Shown here: piece after piece, positions 45,185 to 55,607 of the stretch
Layout: each line of letters begins with the position of its first letter
How positions within the stretch are numbered: the first letter of the stretch is position 1
NCBI GenBank assembly: GCA_020726505.1
Contig: JAHLEZ010000019.1
Span: 496,001 to 560,000, forward strand
Source: Leptodontidium sp. MPI-SDFR-AT-0119
Taxonomy: Eukaryota; Ascomycota; Leotiomycetes; Helotiales; Leptodontidiaceae
Reading direction: 5' to 3'
DNA length: 64,000 bases
Translations under genes and position numbers: made by a program
The notes under the pieces: generated by a model
Seen by the model: only the letters and a program-made list of their open reading frames with translations
Databases searched by the model: none
Told to the model about the DNA's origin: nothing

Positions 45185-46089
45185 ATGTCGTCCAAGACAA
45201 CCTCCACAGAAGATCCAACTGTGATCCGGGAGATCGTCCCAGGAGTCACCACCATCTCGGTCCCCTTCCTACGATTCGGACGGATAAAGTTTGGTGGTAG
45301 AGCTACAATTGGTATATTTCCCTCCCTCTCCGTATATTCTTCTTTCTTCTTCTCCCTCTACAAAAAGCTAATCAACTCCCTCCAACAGTCAAACTCCAAT
45401 CCGGCACCCTCGCAGTCTTCTCCCCCACACCCCTAACCCCCCTCGTAAAAAGCACCATCTCCTCCCTCTCCACCTCCCCCGCGCCCGTCTCCTACCTCAT
45501 CGCCCCAGACATCGAGCACCACATGAACCTCTCAGCATGGCACTCCGCCTTCCCAACCTCGCACGTCATCGGGCCCGAAGGCCTCCCCGAGAAACGCGCA
45601 AAAGCAAACGCCACCGACAAGAGCGTAACCATAATCCCCTTCTCCACCGTCTTCACCGCGAAAGACAAACTCACAACCAAAATCAGCGACGAGTTCGACG
45701 CCGAGTTCTCGTACGAATACGTCGATTCCCACCCCAACAAGGAGATAGTCTTCTTCCACAAACCATCCAAGACGCTCATCGAGGCGGATCTCCTCTTCAA
45801 CCTCCCTGCTACGGAACAGTATTCTAAATCGGGCGTGGATCCCACGACGGGGTGGGTGACGAAGCTTTTTGCTGGCCTGGAGAATACGCGCGGGGCGGCG
45901 ACGTGGCAGAAGAGGATGCTGTGGTATGTGTTTAGTAAGAGTGATAGGGAGGGGTTCGGGCAGAGTATGAAGAGGATTAATGCGTGGGGGTTTGAGAATC
46001 TGGTGCCCTGTCATGGGGATAGTTTTGTGGGTGATGGGAAGGGAGTCTTTGAGAAGGTTATGCAGTGGCATTTGGAGGGGAAGAAGTGA
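45185..46089 (+). CDS. DUF4336 protein (metallo-beta-lactamase-fold relative)
   Basis: Exons 45185-45311 and 45389-46089 give 275 aa. The reading opens with VIREIVPGVTTISVPFLRFG and RIKFGGRATIVKL, continues with TPLVKSTISSL and YLIAPDIEHHMNLSAWHSAF, then HVIGPEGLPEKRA. Next come VFFHKPSKTLIEADLLFNLP and, near the end, WGFENLVPCHGDSFVGDGK. These match the fungal DUF4336 family, whose layout follows metallo-beta-lactamases, with the C-terminal PCHGD in place of a metal-site histidine. Activity is unknown. The antisense frame over 45532-46125 is a shadow. Confidence 0.85.
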
Positions 46090-47234
46090 GTGAGGATGGA
46101 ATTGCTTGCTGTCTTTTTCTTTCACAGGATGTTACTCGGGAATTGGGATAATCAAGGATTGGGTGTTGATATTAAGCGCGCGTGGTATGTATGAAAAGCG
46201 GTTGATCTGTCTCTCACACTTGAAGTTGTATGGGCGAACATACGAAGGAAGGAAGGAAGGAAGGAATCTGTCTCTTTCTCTTTTGTCTCTGTTTTATCTA
46301 GATCCGATCGATATCTCTGTACGCATAGTTGCTTCTCCTCCTACTTGCTTGCTTGCTCAACAAGCCTAAGGTACTTAATATTGAAATCACAATACCAAAT
46401 ACAAAATAACCTAAAAAAAACAGCGCTTTCAATCACTTCTCGTTTTCGCTCATCTATCTACTCAACTGTGTTTTCACGAACTCACGAACTTGCCAATAAT
46501 AGAGGGAGGGAAGGAAATCAGCCTTACGGGTTGAGATACTCCTCTGTAAACATACCTAACTAGCATACAGATATCAGCTCTAGACACCCACATCCCTCCA
46601 CCACCGACCCACCTAGCAATTCATTCACCCACGGGTAGGAGTAGCAGTGACAAATTCTTCTCTAGGCAAGTCTTGCATGCTATCAAGAGACTTTACATTC
46701 CACTTCATAGCCAGAAAGTCATTTCTCTCTCTCTCTCTCTGCAAACTCAAGAGTCAACACAAGCTTCGCTTGATATGATTTGACATGGTTTATGTTCTTT
46801 ACTTTTATTATACAAAAATGAGGTCTCGTCCTGCTCACCAGCTAGCAGACTCAACTCAACTCAACTCACTGGACTGACTAGATTAGGCCTCGCGCACAAT
46901 ATAGAAACACCTGTATCTTCCACTTTCCCATGTCCTTCTCTTTTCTCTTTTCTCTTTCTGTTTCTCCTGCAAAGGAAAGGCAAGGAGACATCGAGTTGAA
47001 ATCCCAAAACTCATCCCGAGTCCCGAGTCCGTGTTGAATCCCAAGTCCCAGAAAAAAACGCCATGCGATGCAAGTGAAACCTCCTTCGTAGCCGAGTCGT
47101 GTCGAGCCGAGTCGGGCTCCTCTTCCTTTGCTCATCTGTACAAGATCCTCCCCTTCATACCCTCTGCTCTCTCCCGCATTTCTTCACGCCTTCGTCCCCT
47201 CTTCTACATATACAACTCCCTCCCCAACGCGTAC
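46090..47234. other. Intergenic between convergent DUF4336 and PKA genes
   Basis: Two facing 3' UTRs. Contains a (GGAA)5 run near 46246-46265 and a (TC)n run at 46726-46740. No gene seen. Confidence 0.55.
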
Positions 47235-48751
47235 TCAAAAATCCTTGAAGTGCCAATCCCACTTCTTCGCCATCTCATCATTATACCTCTCCCTGCCATC
47301 CTTCTCATCAGGATAAAAATCAAAACACTGCGCATCGCCCGGGAACCTAACGGGCGGGATAATCGGACCCCTCTCTTTCTTATAATACACATCGTCCCAA
47401 TTGACGCCTCGGAAGAAAGGGTGGTCCTTGACGCGCTGCGCGCCGCCTGAGATGTTACCCAGTCGTTTCGAGCGGTCCACCACGCAGAGGGCGCGGATTA
47501 GGTCTTGGGCTTCCGGTGACGTGGCGGGTTCTGAGGGGAAGCGCACTTCTTTGGAAACTATTCTGTTGGGTGGGGTTAGAATTTGAAATATAAGATGAGG
47601 ACTTGAGGAGAAAGGGGGGAGAGATGGTGTACTTTTTGTAGATTTCTATAGGGTTTTGATCCCAGAATGGGGGGTAGCCGGTAAGGAATTCGTATATCAG
47701 GATACCCAATGCCCACCAGTCTACTGCTGTCGTATGGCCTTTCGATTGAATAACTTCTGGCGCGAGGTATTCTGGTGTTCCACATAACGTGTATGTTTCC
47801 CCTATGCAATCATCAGTATTGCCTTTCTCCAAAAATACCAATCTGAGGTGGCTTACTATTCCCAAGTCTCTTCGCAAATCCAAAATCTACCAACTTGATA
47901 TGGCCGTCCGCATCCAGCAGCAGATTCTCTGGTTTCAGATCCCTGTATGCAACACCTTCCCGCTCGTGTAGGAACTCGAGAATTAGGACTATTTCGGCGG
48001 CGTAGAAGCGTGATGTGTTTTCGTCGAATCGCTTCGCTTTTCGTAGGTAGGAGAAGACTTCGCCGCCAGGGCAGTAATCGAGCTATTACGTCGACTGTCA
48101 GATACCTCCTCGTAAGAATATTTTCCTGACAAGACTTACAAGCATGTATAAAGATTCGTGGTCGGAGAATGTAGTAATTAGTGTGGTAATAAATGGGTGG
48201 CCAGCAACATCTGCAAGAACGGAACGCTCGTGGTTGACATGGTCGACTTGCTTGAGCTTGATAACTGGTCGGTGTTAGTCTTGCCAGCGGTGTAGTCCAA
48301 GAATTCACCTACCGTCAACTTTCCGTAGCACCTTCAGCGCATACACCTTATCGCGATCCTCCTCTGCTGGATTCGCAAGCTTGACAAGCCAGACCCGCGC
48401 AAAAGTACCTAATCCCATTTAGCACAACGTTCACCCAGAGAGACCCCCTCAATGGCAAGTCGCAAGCCAGGAGGAGAGACTGAAGCACATACCCGTCCCT
48501 AGAGTCCGGACCAGCTCGAAGTCATGGACATTCAAACCCTTCGAGCTACGTCCCAAATCCTTATTTCTCGGATCTAGCTGTACTTCTTCCGGCGCCAGAG
48601 TGTTATGCTGTTCCGAGAAATGCGCCACGAAAGCCTTCTCCTCGTCGTGAGTCTCCTGCGAACACTTCTCCTCGCTCCTCGACTTGTGGTGGTGTATGAT
48701 ACCTGAAGCTATCTCGTGTATGCTGTGTGTTGCGGATCTTGCGAATGCCAT
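47235..48751 (-). CDS. pkaC: cAMP-dependent protein kinase catalytic subunit (AGC kinase)
   Basis: A cytosolic/nuclear Ser/Thr kinase held inactive by the regulatory subunit until cAMP rises. Exons 48751-48493, 48408-48313, 48264-48140, 48082-47857, 47801-47633 and 47562-47235 total 1203 nt (400 aa) in exact frame. Landmarks: [18 protein letters not shown] (Gly loop across splice 1), YALKVLRK (VAIK Lys), [17 protein letters not shown], the catalytic loop [19 protein letters not shown], the activation segment [15 protein letters not shown] with the PDK1-site Thr, and [14 protein letters not shown]. The AGC C-tail ends in a hydrophobic FxxF motif (WHFKDF) right at the C-terminus. The short N-terminus without Gln-rich runs suggests the second fungal isoform (PkaC2) rather than the major PkaC1; this is a guess. 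Confidence 0.95.
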
Positions 48752-50096
48752 TGCGACAGTGGCTGCTCGACGAGAGCTCGGAGGGGAGGATAGGGAGGTA
48801 GGTTGGTGAGGCAGAGTAAATTTCGCCGTCTTGAGCGTCTTTTCGAAGAGGTAATGTGGGGCGGATTTCGTGAGGAAGGACGTGCTGTTTGGAATGGATC
48901 AGATGGGCGCTGGACGCATTGGTGCGACAGAGTGACGAGATGAGACGAAGAAGAGAAGCACAGAGCAGGTTGTTAATGCGACGAGCGGATGGGGCGATCG
49001 GCCCTATAAATAAATATGAAAAGTCAATTGGGCCGACATCCACACGAGAGACAGAGGGAGTTGGGATGATTGTTGCTGGGCTGGGTGTGTATGTGAACAA
49101 TGAAGGAAGCTGCTGCAAGGGAGGGAGGAAGGGAGGTGCAGGTGGTTTGGTCGGCTTGGTGGGGTAAAGATCTAAGGAAAGTAGCCTTGGTGCTCGGCTG
49201 ATGGATATGACGTACCTTGCCCAGTCCCAGATGGAAAGCCGCTCGAGATAAATAAGGGGAAGGTTATTGGGTTGAAAGAGACAAGGATATTGTTTAATCA
49301 CTTGACAACTCGATATCCTCGAAGGATTCGACCAAGATAATGCTTCTCCTCTTAGGCGTACGTTTCGGCGTTCTTGGCTGAATTGGCCTTCGAAACAGTT
49401 CAAAAACCCCTTTGCTCCGTATAAACACGTGATCGTTCTTTACCCAAACATCTCTGTGCTGGGTTGCTTGCCTGCCTGTATTTATCCTTTTGTCAATCGG
49501 GTTTTGGAAGAAGCTTTCTATTCCCATCTGATGTGGCGGCCCGCTCAGTCAGCCAGGCCCGGCTCGATGCTTGATGCTTGTTCGCCATGCAGTAAGCCAT
49601 TAGCCCAGGGCAGTTCGAGCTTACTTGCCACCTCCTGTGAAATCCCGACAAAAGGATATGTCGGCATGACGTAGAACTAGAAACATACCTCCATCGTCTG
49701 TACTGTACAAGTATAATTCTGTCGATTTACTAGATATAAACAACAAACTTGAGCATACAAAGAATACAATACTGCTTGATCAGAAAATGATCTACTGCTT
49801 GCACAAAGTGCAAAAAGTTTCCAGTCGACTCGTGGAAAGCGAGACTTGGCCGAGAAGGCAAATATGACAAGAAAAGCACTTACTAAAAAATCTACTTACC
49901 GTCGGCTCACCGTCGGCTCACAGTCGGTATTGTTTGTTCACTCACGGTCTGGTACATACTCGCCTCAACGTACCTCACTGAGGCGAGGCTCTCACTGCCC
50001 CTATCCCTAACCGACGGCAAAACAGAGCATATGAAAGCAGCCAAATGTTTGGGTATAATCATATCTGTTGGTCGTAACAAAAGACAACGCTCATTC
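48752..50096. other. Intergenic, PKA upstream region
   Basis: About 1.3 kb upstream of the PKA gene and downstream of the phosphatase gene, both on the minus strand. Several upstream ATGs suggest a long 5' leader. A short tandem (CCGTCGGCTCA, two and a half copies) sits at 49899-49926. No gene supported. Confidence 0.5.
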
Positions 50097-51440
50097 TCAC
50101 ATCTCCAGCATGGCCCTGATAGCAAAGAACGCTCCAATGGCCCCAAGCACCATCGCCACCGTAACTCCACCTCCCTCGAGCGTGGTCGTGAAGTACATCG
50201 CAAAACCAACCACCAACTCTAGGACTCTCGCTCGCTCCCTCTTGGTCTTCCAGTCGACGTTTACCTCGAATGGTGGGTGTATTCTCGGGTCATCTCCTTG
50301 CTCGTCCTCTTTTGGTTGGGGTATTGGTAGGAGTGGGACGGAAAGGTCAAGTGCTACAGCGCGATGGTCGGATGTAGGCCATAGAGGGAGAGCCGAGTAT
50401 TTGTGTGTGACGATCTTTGCTTCGGGATGAGCTCGCTTGACCCAGGATGGGATGTCCAGGTACAGGATCCGGTCACACCAACTTGGCCAGCGGTGCTTTG
50501 CCCAATGCCACTTCGAGAGATCTTCGTCTGGAGTGAGGTATGGTTCTTTGGGGTCGTATTTGTAAGTCGGTGGGAATGTAACTAGAGCCTCAATCAAGCC
50601 ATGGCAAGTTCGACCTGCCAATCGTTCCTGGTTGAGCTGATCATTCTCGAACAATTTGGAGAAGTGTTGTGGTGATGACCTGTCGTGATGAGGTTGAGGG
50701 AACGTATCCTTATGATCTGTAGGTGATGGCGACATACTAGAGGTCCTGTAGTTCAAATCGCCCGCAAAGAATAGGTGGGAGGTGGGTTTGAATATCGATG
50801 CATCTCGAGGGGATATCGAAAGAAGCGGTCTCTCTTCTGCAGACGTAGAAGTTTCAATGTTCTTACGATCCGTGGATTTCGACGAAAAAATCAGTCCACG
50901 CACAATATTCTCCCAATCCTCATTTCGGCGTTCGAGGCCCCATTCCATCGGTGCAAGATGTGCTGCGACAAAAGCCAGTTCTGTCGATGTCCCATTGCCG
51001 TGGTATGTGAAGCGTACGCCAATCGCCCCCTTATTCCCCATCTCCGCCATCCCAACTCCTACACCGCCAGTCTCAACATCCGATACAGCAGCAGGATCCT
51101 TCGCAAACACCATTATGCCCGTCATTCCCAGATTCCTAGCTGCCACAGGGTGGTAAATCAACCCATCGTCGCCGCTCGTCGACCCAGATGCCTTCCGCGA
51201 AGCCTTCTCGACCGCTTGATGGAAACGACTGAAATATGGGACGAGAAAGGATCCGCCTATCAAGCATTGTGGTATCGGTGCGATTTCTTGGAGGGAGAGG
51301 ACGAGAAGGTCGGGCAGCTTGGGTGTGCTCAGCCCAGAGAAGAGCTGGGATGCAACGGCGTCGATATCGATGAGTGCTTTCCCGCAGTTGAACGTTAAGA
51401 TGTACAGGCTGATGGCAGCCTTTGCGATGTTTGGTGCCAT
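50097..51440 (-). CDS. Inositol-polyphosphate 5-phosphatase-like protein with C-terminal membrane anchor
   Basis: A single-exon gene, 447 aa, of the endonuclease/exonuclease/phosphatase fold. Catalytic signatures of 5-phosphatases appear in order: TFNCGKALID, LSLQEIAPIPQ, MGNKGAIGVRF, FVAAHLAPMEWG, LFFAGDLNYRTS, FPPTYKYDP, WPSWCDRILYLD and PTSDHRAVALD. It should remove the 5-phosphate from inositol phosphates or phosphoinositides. The C-terminus adds a proline stretch and one hydrophobic helix (VAMVLGAIGAFFAIRAML) ending three residues before the stop, so I infer a tail-anchored, membrane-docked enzyme. No SH2, Sac or other partner domain is present. It is much shorter than synaptojanin-type proteins. 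Confidence 0.92.
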   Translation of the reverse strand: MAPNIAKAAISLYILTFNCGKALIDIDAVASQLFSGLSTPKLPDLLVLSLQEIAPIPQCLIGGSFLVPYFSRFHQAVEKASRKASGSTSGDDGLIYHPVAARNLGMTGIMVFAKDPAAVSDVETGGVGVGMAEMGNKGAIGVRFTYHGNGTSTELAFVAAHLAPMEWGLERRNEDWENIVRGLIFSSKSTDRKNIETSTSAEERPLLSISPRDASIFKPTSHLFFAGDLNYRTSSMSPSPTDHKDTFPQPHHDRSSPQHFSKLFENDQLNQERLAGRTCHGLIEALVTFPPTYKYDPKEPYLTPDEDLSKWHWAKHRWPSWCDRILYLDIPSWVKRAHPEAKIVTHKYSALPLWPTSDHRAVALDLSVPLLPIPQPKEDEQGDDPRIHPPFEVNVDWKTKRERARVLELVVGFAMYFTTTLEGGGVTVAMVLGAIGAFFAIRAMLEM

Positions 51441-52046
51441 GTTCGGATCATGTCATGGCCATTCTTCGTGACTTGAAGGTTGTTGTTGACTTGCAAGGTC
51501 TGGAAATCAACTCATCTGCCGACGTCATTGAGGGTCATTTCCGGACCGAGTTTAGCGCCAAGCCAGCAAATAACCTTAAATCCTCACCCCCTTTCTTTCC
51601 TCGCTTCGATTATACTTCTGTGTTTGTAAACAATGTTGGAAGCGAGAAGATTTTGCAGTACAAATCTCTCCGTAGGGAAGGGTCAATTTCCTCGTTTGGA
51701 TCCTGCAAGAGGTCATCTGCAATCTTGAGCACTGGGCCCCATACCGAAGGGCGTGGGATGACTTGAAGTCCAGCCAAAAAGCACAGACATAAATTACGAC
51801 ATCAGGAAGGTTGAACACTTCAGGCGGATCAACTCAGCCCAATCCCCTCACATTATCCGGTGAAGAGTCATCCATAAGTCCAATTTGTTTGTCAGCACCA
51901 TTTCGTACTCAGCAGGGAACACAGAGTGGGGGGCTGTCACGTTTATAATAAAGCGCGTCGCAAATTCACAACACAACATACACCAAAGCATAAGTCTACT
52001 ACAGCTTCACACTCGCCCCTTTCGCCACCCACCAGACCACTCCATC
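51441..52046. promoter_or_regulatory. Divergent intergenic region, phosphatase / hydrolase
   Basis: A 606-bp head-to-head region. Pyrimidine/CA-rich leader before the hydrolase ATG at 52047; no specific motif recognised. Confidence 0.4.
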
Positions 52047-53042
52047 ATGGCCGCAACATCTCTCGAAGGCTCCTACGACGGACTCGCTCCATTCATCTAC
52101 CCCGCAGTGAACAAATCCCTTCAAACATACTACCGCGTATTCGGCGATCTCAAATCCACCATCACACCTCTCATCGTAATCCACGGCGGTCCAGGTTTCC
52201 CCCACAACTACCTCCTCAACTTCTCCATCCTCACCCACACGAAATCCATCCCCGTGATCTTCTACGACCAAATCGGCTCCGGACTATCCACCCACCTCCC
52301 AGAAACCGCATCCACACCCGAACTATGGAACGAAGAAATCTTCTTCGAGCAGCTACGTCAACTGCTGTCTCATCTCGCCATCGAGAAGAAGTATGATATC
52401 CTCGGCCACTCATGGGGTGGTATGTTAGGCTCAGCCTTCGCGGCTACAAAACCATCTGGACTGCGCAGATTAATCCTCTCGAACTCGGCGGCTAGCAAAG
52501 CGCTTTCGATTGCGAACCGTCTGAAGTGCAGGAAGAAGCTGCCGCAAGATATACAGGACGTTCTCAACAAAGCTGAAGAGACGGGTAACTGGCGATCCAA
52601 GGAAGTTGGTGTTATGATGAATGAGTTCGCTGCCAGATATGTTTGCACCGTCTCACCAGTGCCGGAAGACATGAAGGAAAGTGAGCGCTTGTATGTGGAA
52701 GATACTACCGTTGCCACTGCTATGTAAGTTGTGTCCTCTTCCGTCAGGAAACGTACAGCGCATGCTGACCGGTTCAGGGGCGACGACAACGATGGCAATC
52801 CCTTTGAATGCACTGGCTTCTTCAAGAAGTGGAGTATGGAGGGGAGAGCAAAGGATATTGCTGTATCCACATTGGTGATCAATGGTATTGACGAGTTTGC
52901 GTCTGGCGATGCGGTCAAGCCGTTCTTGGATGAGATCGCGGATGTTAGGCTAGTTACGCTTGAAGGGACGACTCATAACCCGCATATTGAGAGGAAGGAG
53001 GAGTATATGAGGGTTGTTGGAGACTTTTTGATAAACCAATGA
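52047..53042 (+). CDS. Proline-iminopeptidase-type alpha/beta hydrolase (S33)
   Basis: Exons 52047-52723 and 52778-53042 give 313 aa. The S33 signatures are complete: the oxyanion motif VIHGGPGFPHNYL, IFYDQIGSGLS, the nucleophile elbow ILGHSWGGMLG with the catalytic Ser, the acid in VINGIDEFASGDA and the His in GTTHNPHIERKEEYM. Proteins like this cleave N-terminal proline or small amides; some act on amino-acid amides. No signal peptide, so probably cytosolic. The splice joins TTVATAM to GDDNDGNPFEC. Confidence 0.9.
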
Positions 53043-53297
53043 GCCAGGAATCAATACTTATGGGTTGAGATTAGAGGGTTATAATGGAGCTCAAAAGATG
53101 TCACTGCGCATGTCATACGGCGTAAATTTACTGAAGTCGACTTTGTTGTTTGCATTTCCCCCTAAACCGAGAAGAAGAACATTTCAAAAGAATGTTTTGC
53201 TTGCAGGCCGCTAGGAATTCCAAAAACAGAAAAGAAACACCCAAAAGCGCATAATCGTCTTTTCTGCTCCCCTTTTGAAATGACCAAGGATAGCCAT

Positions 53298-53829
53298 TTA
53301 ACAAACAGGATCAGTGCTTCGGCTGAAAAGAGTGCCGGAGCCTCTCTTCTTATGTGGAATGCGGGGCGGCTCGCTGTTGTCAGGAGGGCCTTTGGGAGGG
53401 ACTTTGCCGCCACTCCCACCTTTTCCACCTCCAATACCGCCGCTCCTGAATCCGTTCCCCCTCCTCTACCTCTACCTCCTATAGAGCATGTTAGATTCTT
53501 ACGAGCCCATAAATTAAGGGGGAGTTTGTCTGTGAATGTGAGGGAGAAGGAAGAAAGGGCCACGGAGAAGGTGGGAGAGGGTGGATAGAGTGATACAAGA
53601 GTGTACGGTAAAGACTCAAAAACCCAAGACCGTAATAAACCCGTCCTTCAAAGTATTTCTGCCGGGCTTCTAGACTTCCTGCGGTGAACCCAATGTCGCG
53701 TTTCTCCATGGGGGTGGTCTCAGGCACTTCAGGATTGAGAACCAAATCCTCATTGGCGAGATTTGGGATTGGGAGTGCCAGCACTCCGATAGTGAGAGCC
53801 GCGGCGATGGAGATGATTTTGAATTGCAT
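53298..53829 (-). CDS. Small secreted Gly-rich protein with dibasic sites (118 aa)
   Basis: Exons 53829-53641 and 53465-53298 give 118 aa in frame. Exon 1 starts with a clear signal peptide (MQFKIISIAAALTIGVLALP) followed by an acidic pro-like segment with a Lys-Arg site (MEKRDIGF). Exon 2 is Gly/Lys/Pro-rich (GGIGGGKGGSGGKVPPKGP) with a second KKR site shortly before the C-terminal GSGTLFSRSTDPVC. The dibasic positions suggest Kex2-type processing (inference). The acceptor is set by avoiding two in-frame TAG codons just upstream. I recognise no family; size, signal and lack of domains fit a candidate effector or secreted peptide precursor. Confidence 0.65.
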
Positions 53830-55607
53830 TTTTCTGGACTAATACCGGAATATTAGGTCCGCACCATGTAGACAACGAATGAATGTTCGAAAACGCTTAC
53901 TAAATTTGGATAAAAGTCTAGAAGTGTATTATTCTTAGAGTTTCAATATTCATATCAAGATGCATGGTAAGTTTTTGTAGTTCTGTTTTACTCACTTTTC
54001 AATTTTGGTTTGTCTCCGAAGGAGGGGTTCAGAATGTATCTTAGCTACCAATGGAGCCAAGACGATATTTGGATCCAGAATATCGCTCACCGAAAATTGG
54101 TAAGCTTTGATGAACCTGAAAACTGGCTGGCGTGTGCTTCACTACGTAGGTCATGTGTGAACTCAAGTTTTAAGTCCACATCTCTGCTTAATTAAGTAAG
54201 GAGGATTGGACGTGCAAAGGACTTTCTTTAAGGCACTACACCAAAGGTTTATTCGGCACTCTCGGATTAGCATTCCCGGAGATGCACCAAATGGGGAAAC
54301 AAGGTCACTGAGTGTGGCATGCTAAGCCTTCAAAAGAGGGATTTTCATTATTCTCAGTTAGAATGGACCTTGTACAATACTTCTGAAGGATCTTGTTAAG
54401 CAAAGGAAAGACAGCAAGAACCGAGAAGCTGGGAGTCGAAGCACATGGGCTGGTCAGAAAGTACACTTGTGGGTTTAGCAATGAAACTCATGTTTCCTAT
54501 CAGCAAGATTCCTTGTAACAGCCAAGTTCTTGAGAAAAGATTTGATTGTTTTAACGCAGCACTCCAAATCAATAACTGAGGCGACCCAATCGGTTATTTA
54601 GAAAATGGCAAATCAAGCGAGACCATCTACTTTCACACTGGATAGAGAGACGTGCGTGGGAAAACACCCAAGCAGACCCTTCCACTTCTATATAAGGACT
54701 TCCTCTGCCCATTCCACACTGTCTAGCTCAAGCTTAACTGCCAGATCAATTTCCGGATTTCGAGAAGGAACTTCCTCTGAAATGTCTCTTGTTTAAAGCC
54801 ACCAGGGACTAGTAGTGATCCGTATCGAAATCGAGCTCTAAGCAGTCGATTCTCCTCCTGAAGGTCATACAGTTTCGCTCGGAGGAGAGAGATCTGCCCC
54901 GCGCACAACCCCATTTCGACAGGGGTGGGGTTCGAAGGTTCGGTTAACATTGTTTTTATTGATTTTTTTCTCTGCCTCCTCGTCTACCTCTTCGTCCCTT
55001 TTCGATTCGTTCATCTCGGGGCTTCTCGGAGTAAATGGTGCCTAGATGGACTGAAGACCACACTGAAGACCACGGAGGGCGGCGTGTACAATAGGTTACT
55101 TTGGAGATCGAAATGACCCCGTAACGGTCCCGAAGCGGGCCGAGCAGAAGTCATCCGATGTCAGCTTTATGGCCTTGAAATCCGACATAACGCCAAAATA
55201 GGAGTCACACCGATGTCCCAAGCCGACGGTCCTAGTATTGAATCACAATGCGTTGGGTTTGCAACGGCTTCAGCGAAATGAAAGCCTTGCAACCTCTGCT
55301 TAGGCCAATCAAGCCATTGGCGCATTGCAAACTGTTCCTCCGTAGAAGCATTACGAATGGGGGACTCAAAAAGGCACAATTTTCCAAACGTATTCGATTT
55401 ATATGAATTACACACTGTCGGTTCTGGGCATTCATGTCAGGGAGAATGTCAAGATGAGTCATTTTGAAAAGCTTCCCAGGACAACCCAAGTCACGGCGAA
55501 CGCGTCCACGATCCCATCCTCGATAAAAACTACAAATAGAAAGATTGGGACAGTGAAGAACTGAGGAACAGATACGAACAGATCCATTACAGACTACCTA
55601 CTGGATC
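53830..55607. other. Intergenic, no gene firmly supported
   Basis: A 1.8-kb stretch between the secreted protein and the giant NTPase gene. One 75-codon frame on the minus strand (54723-54950) has a leucine-zipper-like coiled coil (ISLLRAKLYDLQEENRLLR) but nothing else in its favour. Confidence 0.5.

Noticed and set aside
45532..46125. A 197-codon antisense frame over the DUF4336 gene
   Set aside because: Shadow frame; the sense strand is clearly the conserved one.
48603..49403. A 266-codon frame upstream of the PKA gene
   Set aside because: Overlaps PKA exon 1 in another frame, low-complexity Ser/Pro content and no domain; probably leader sequence.
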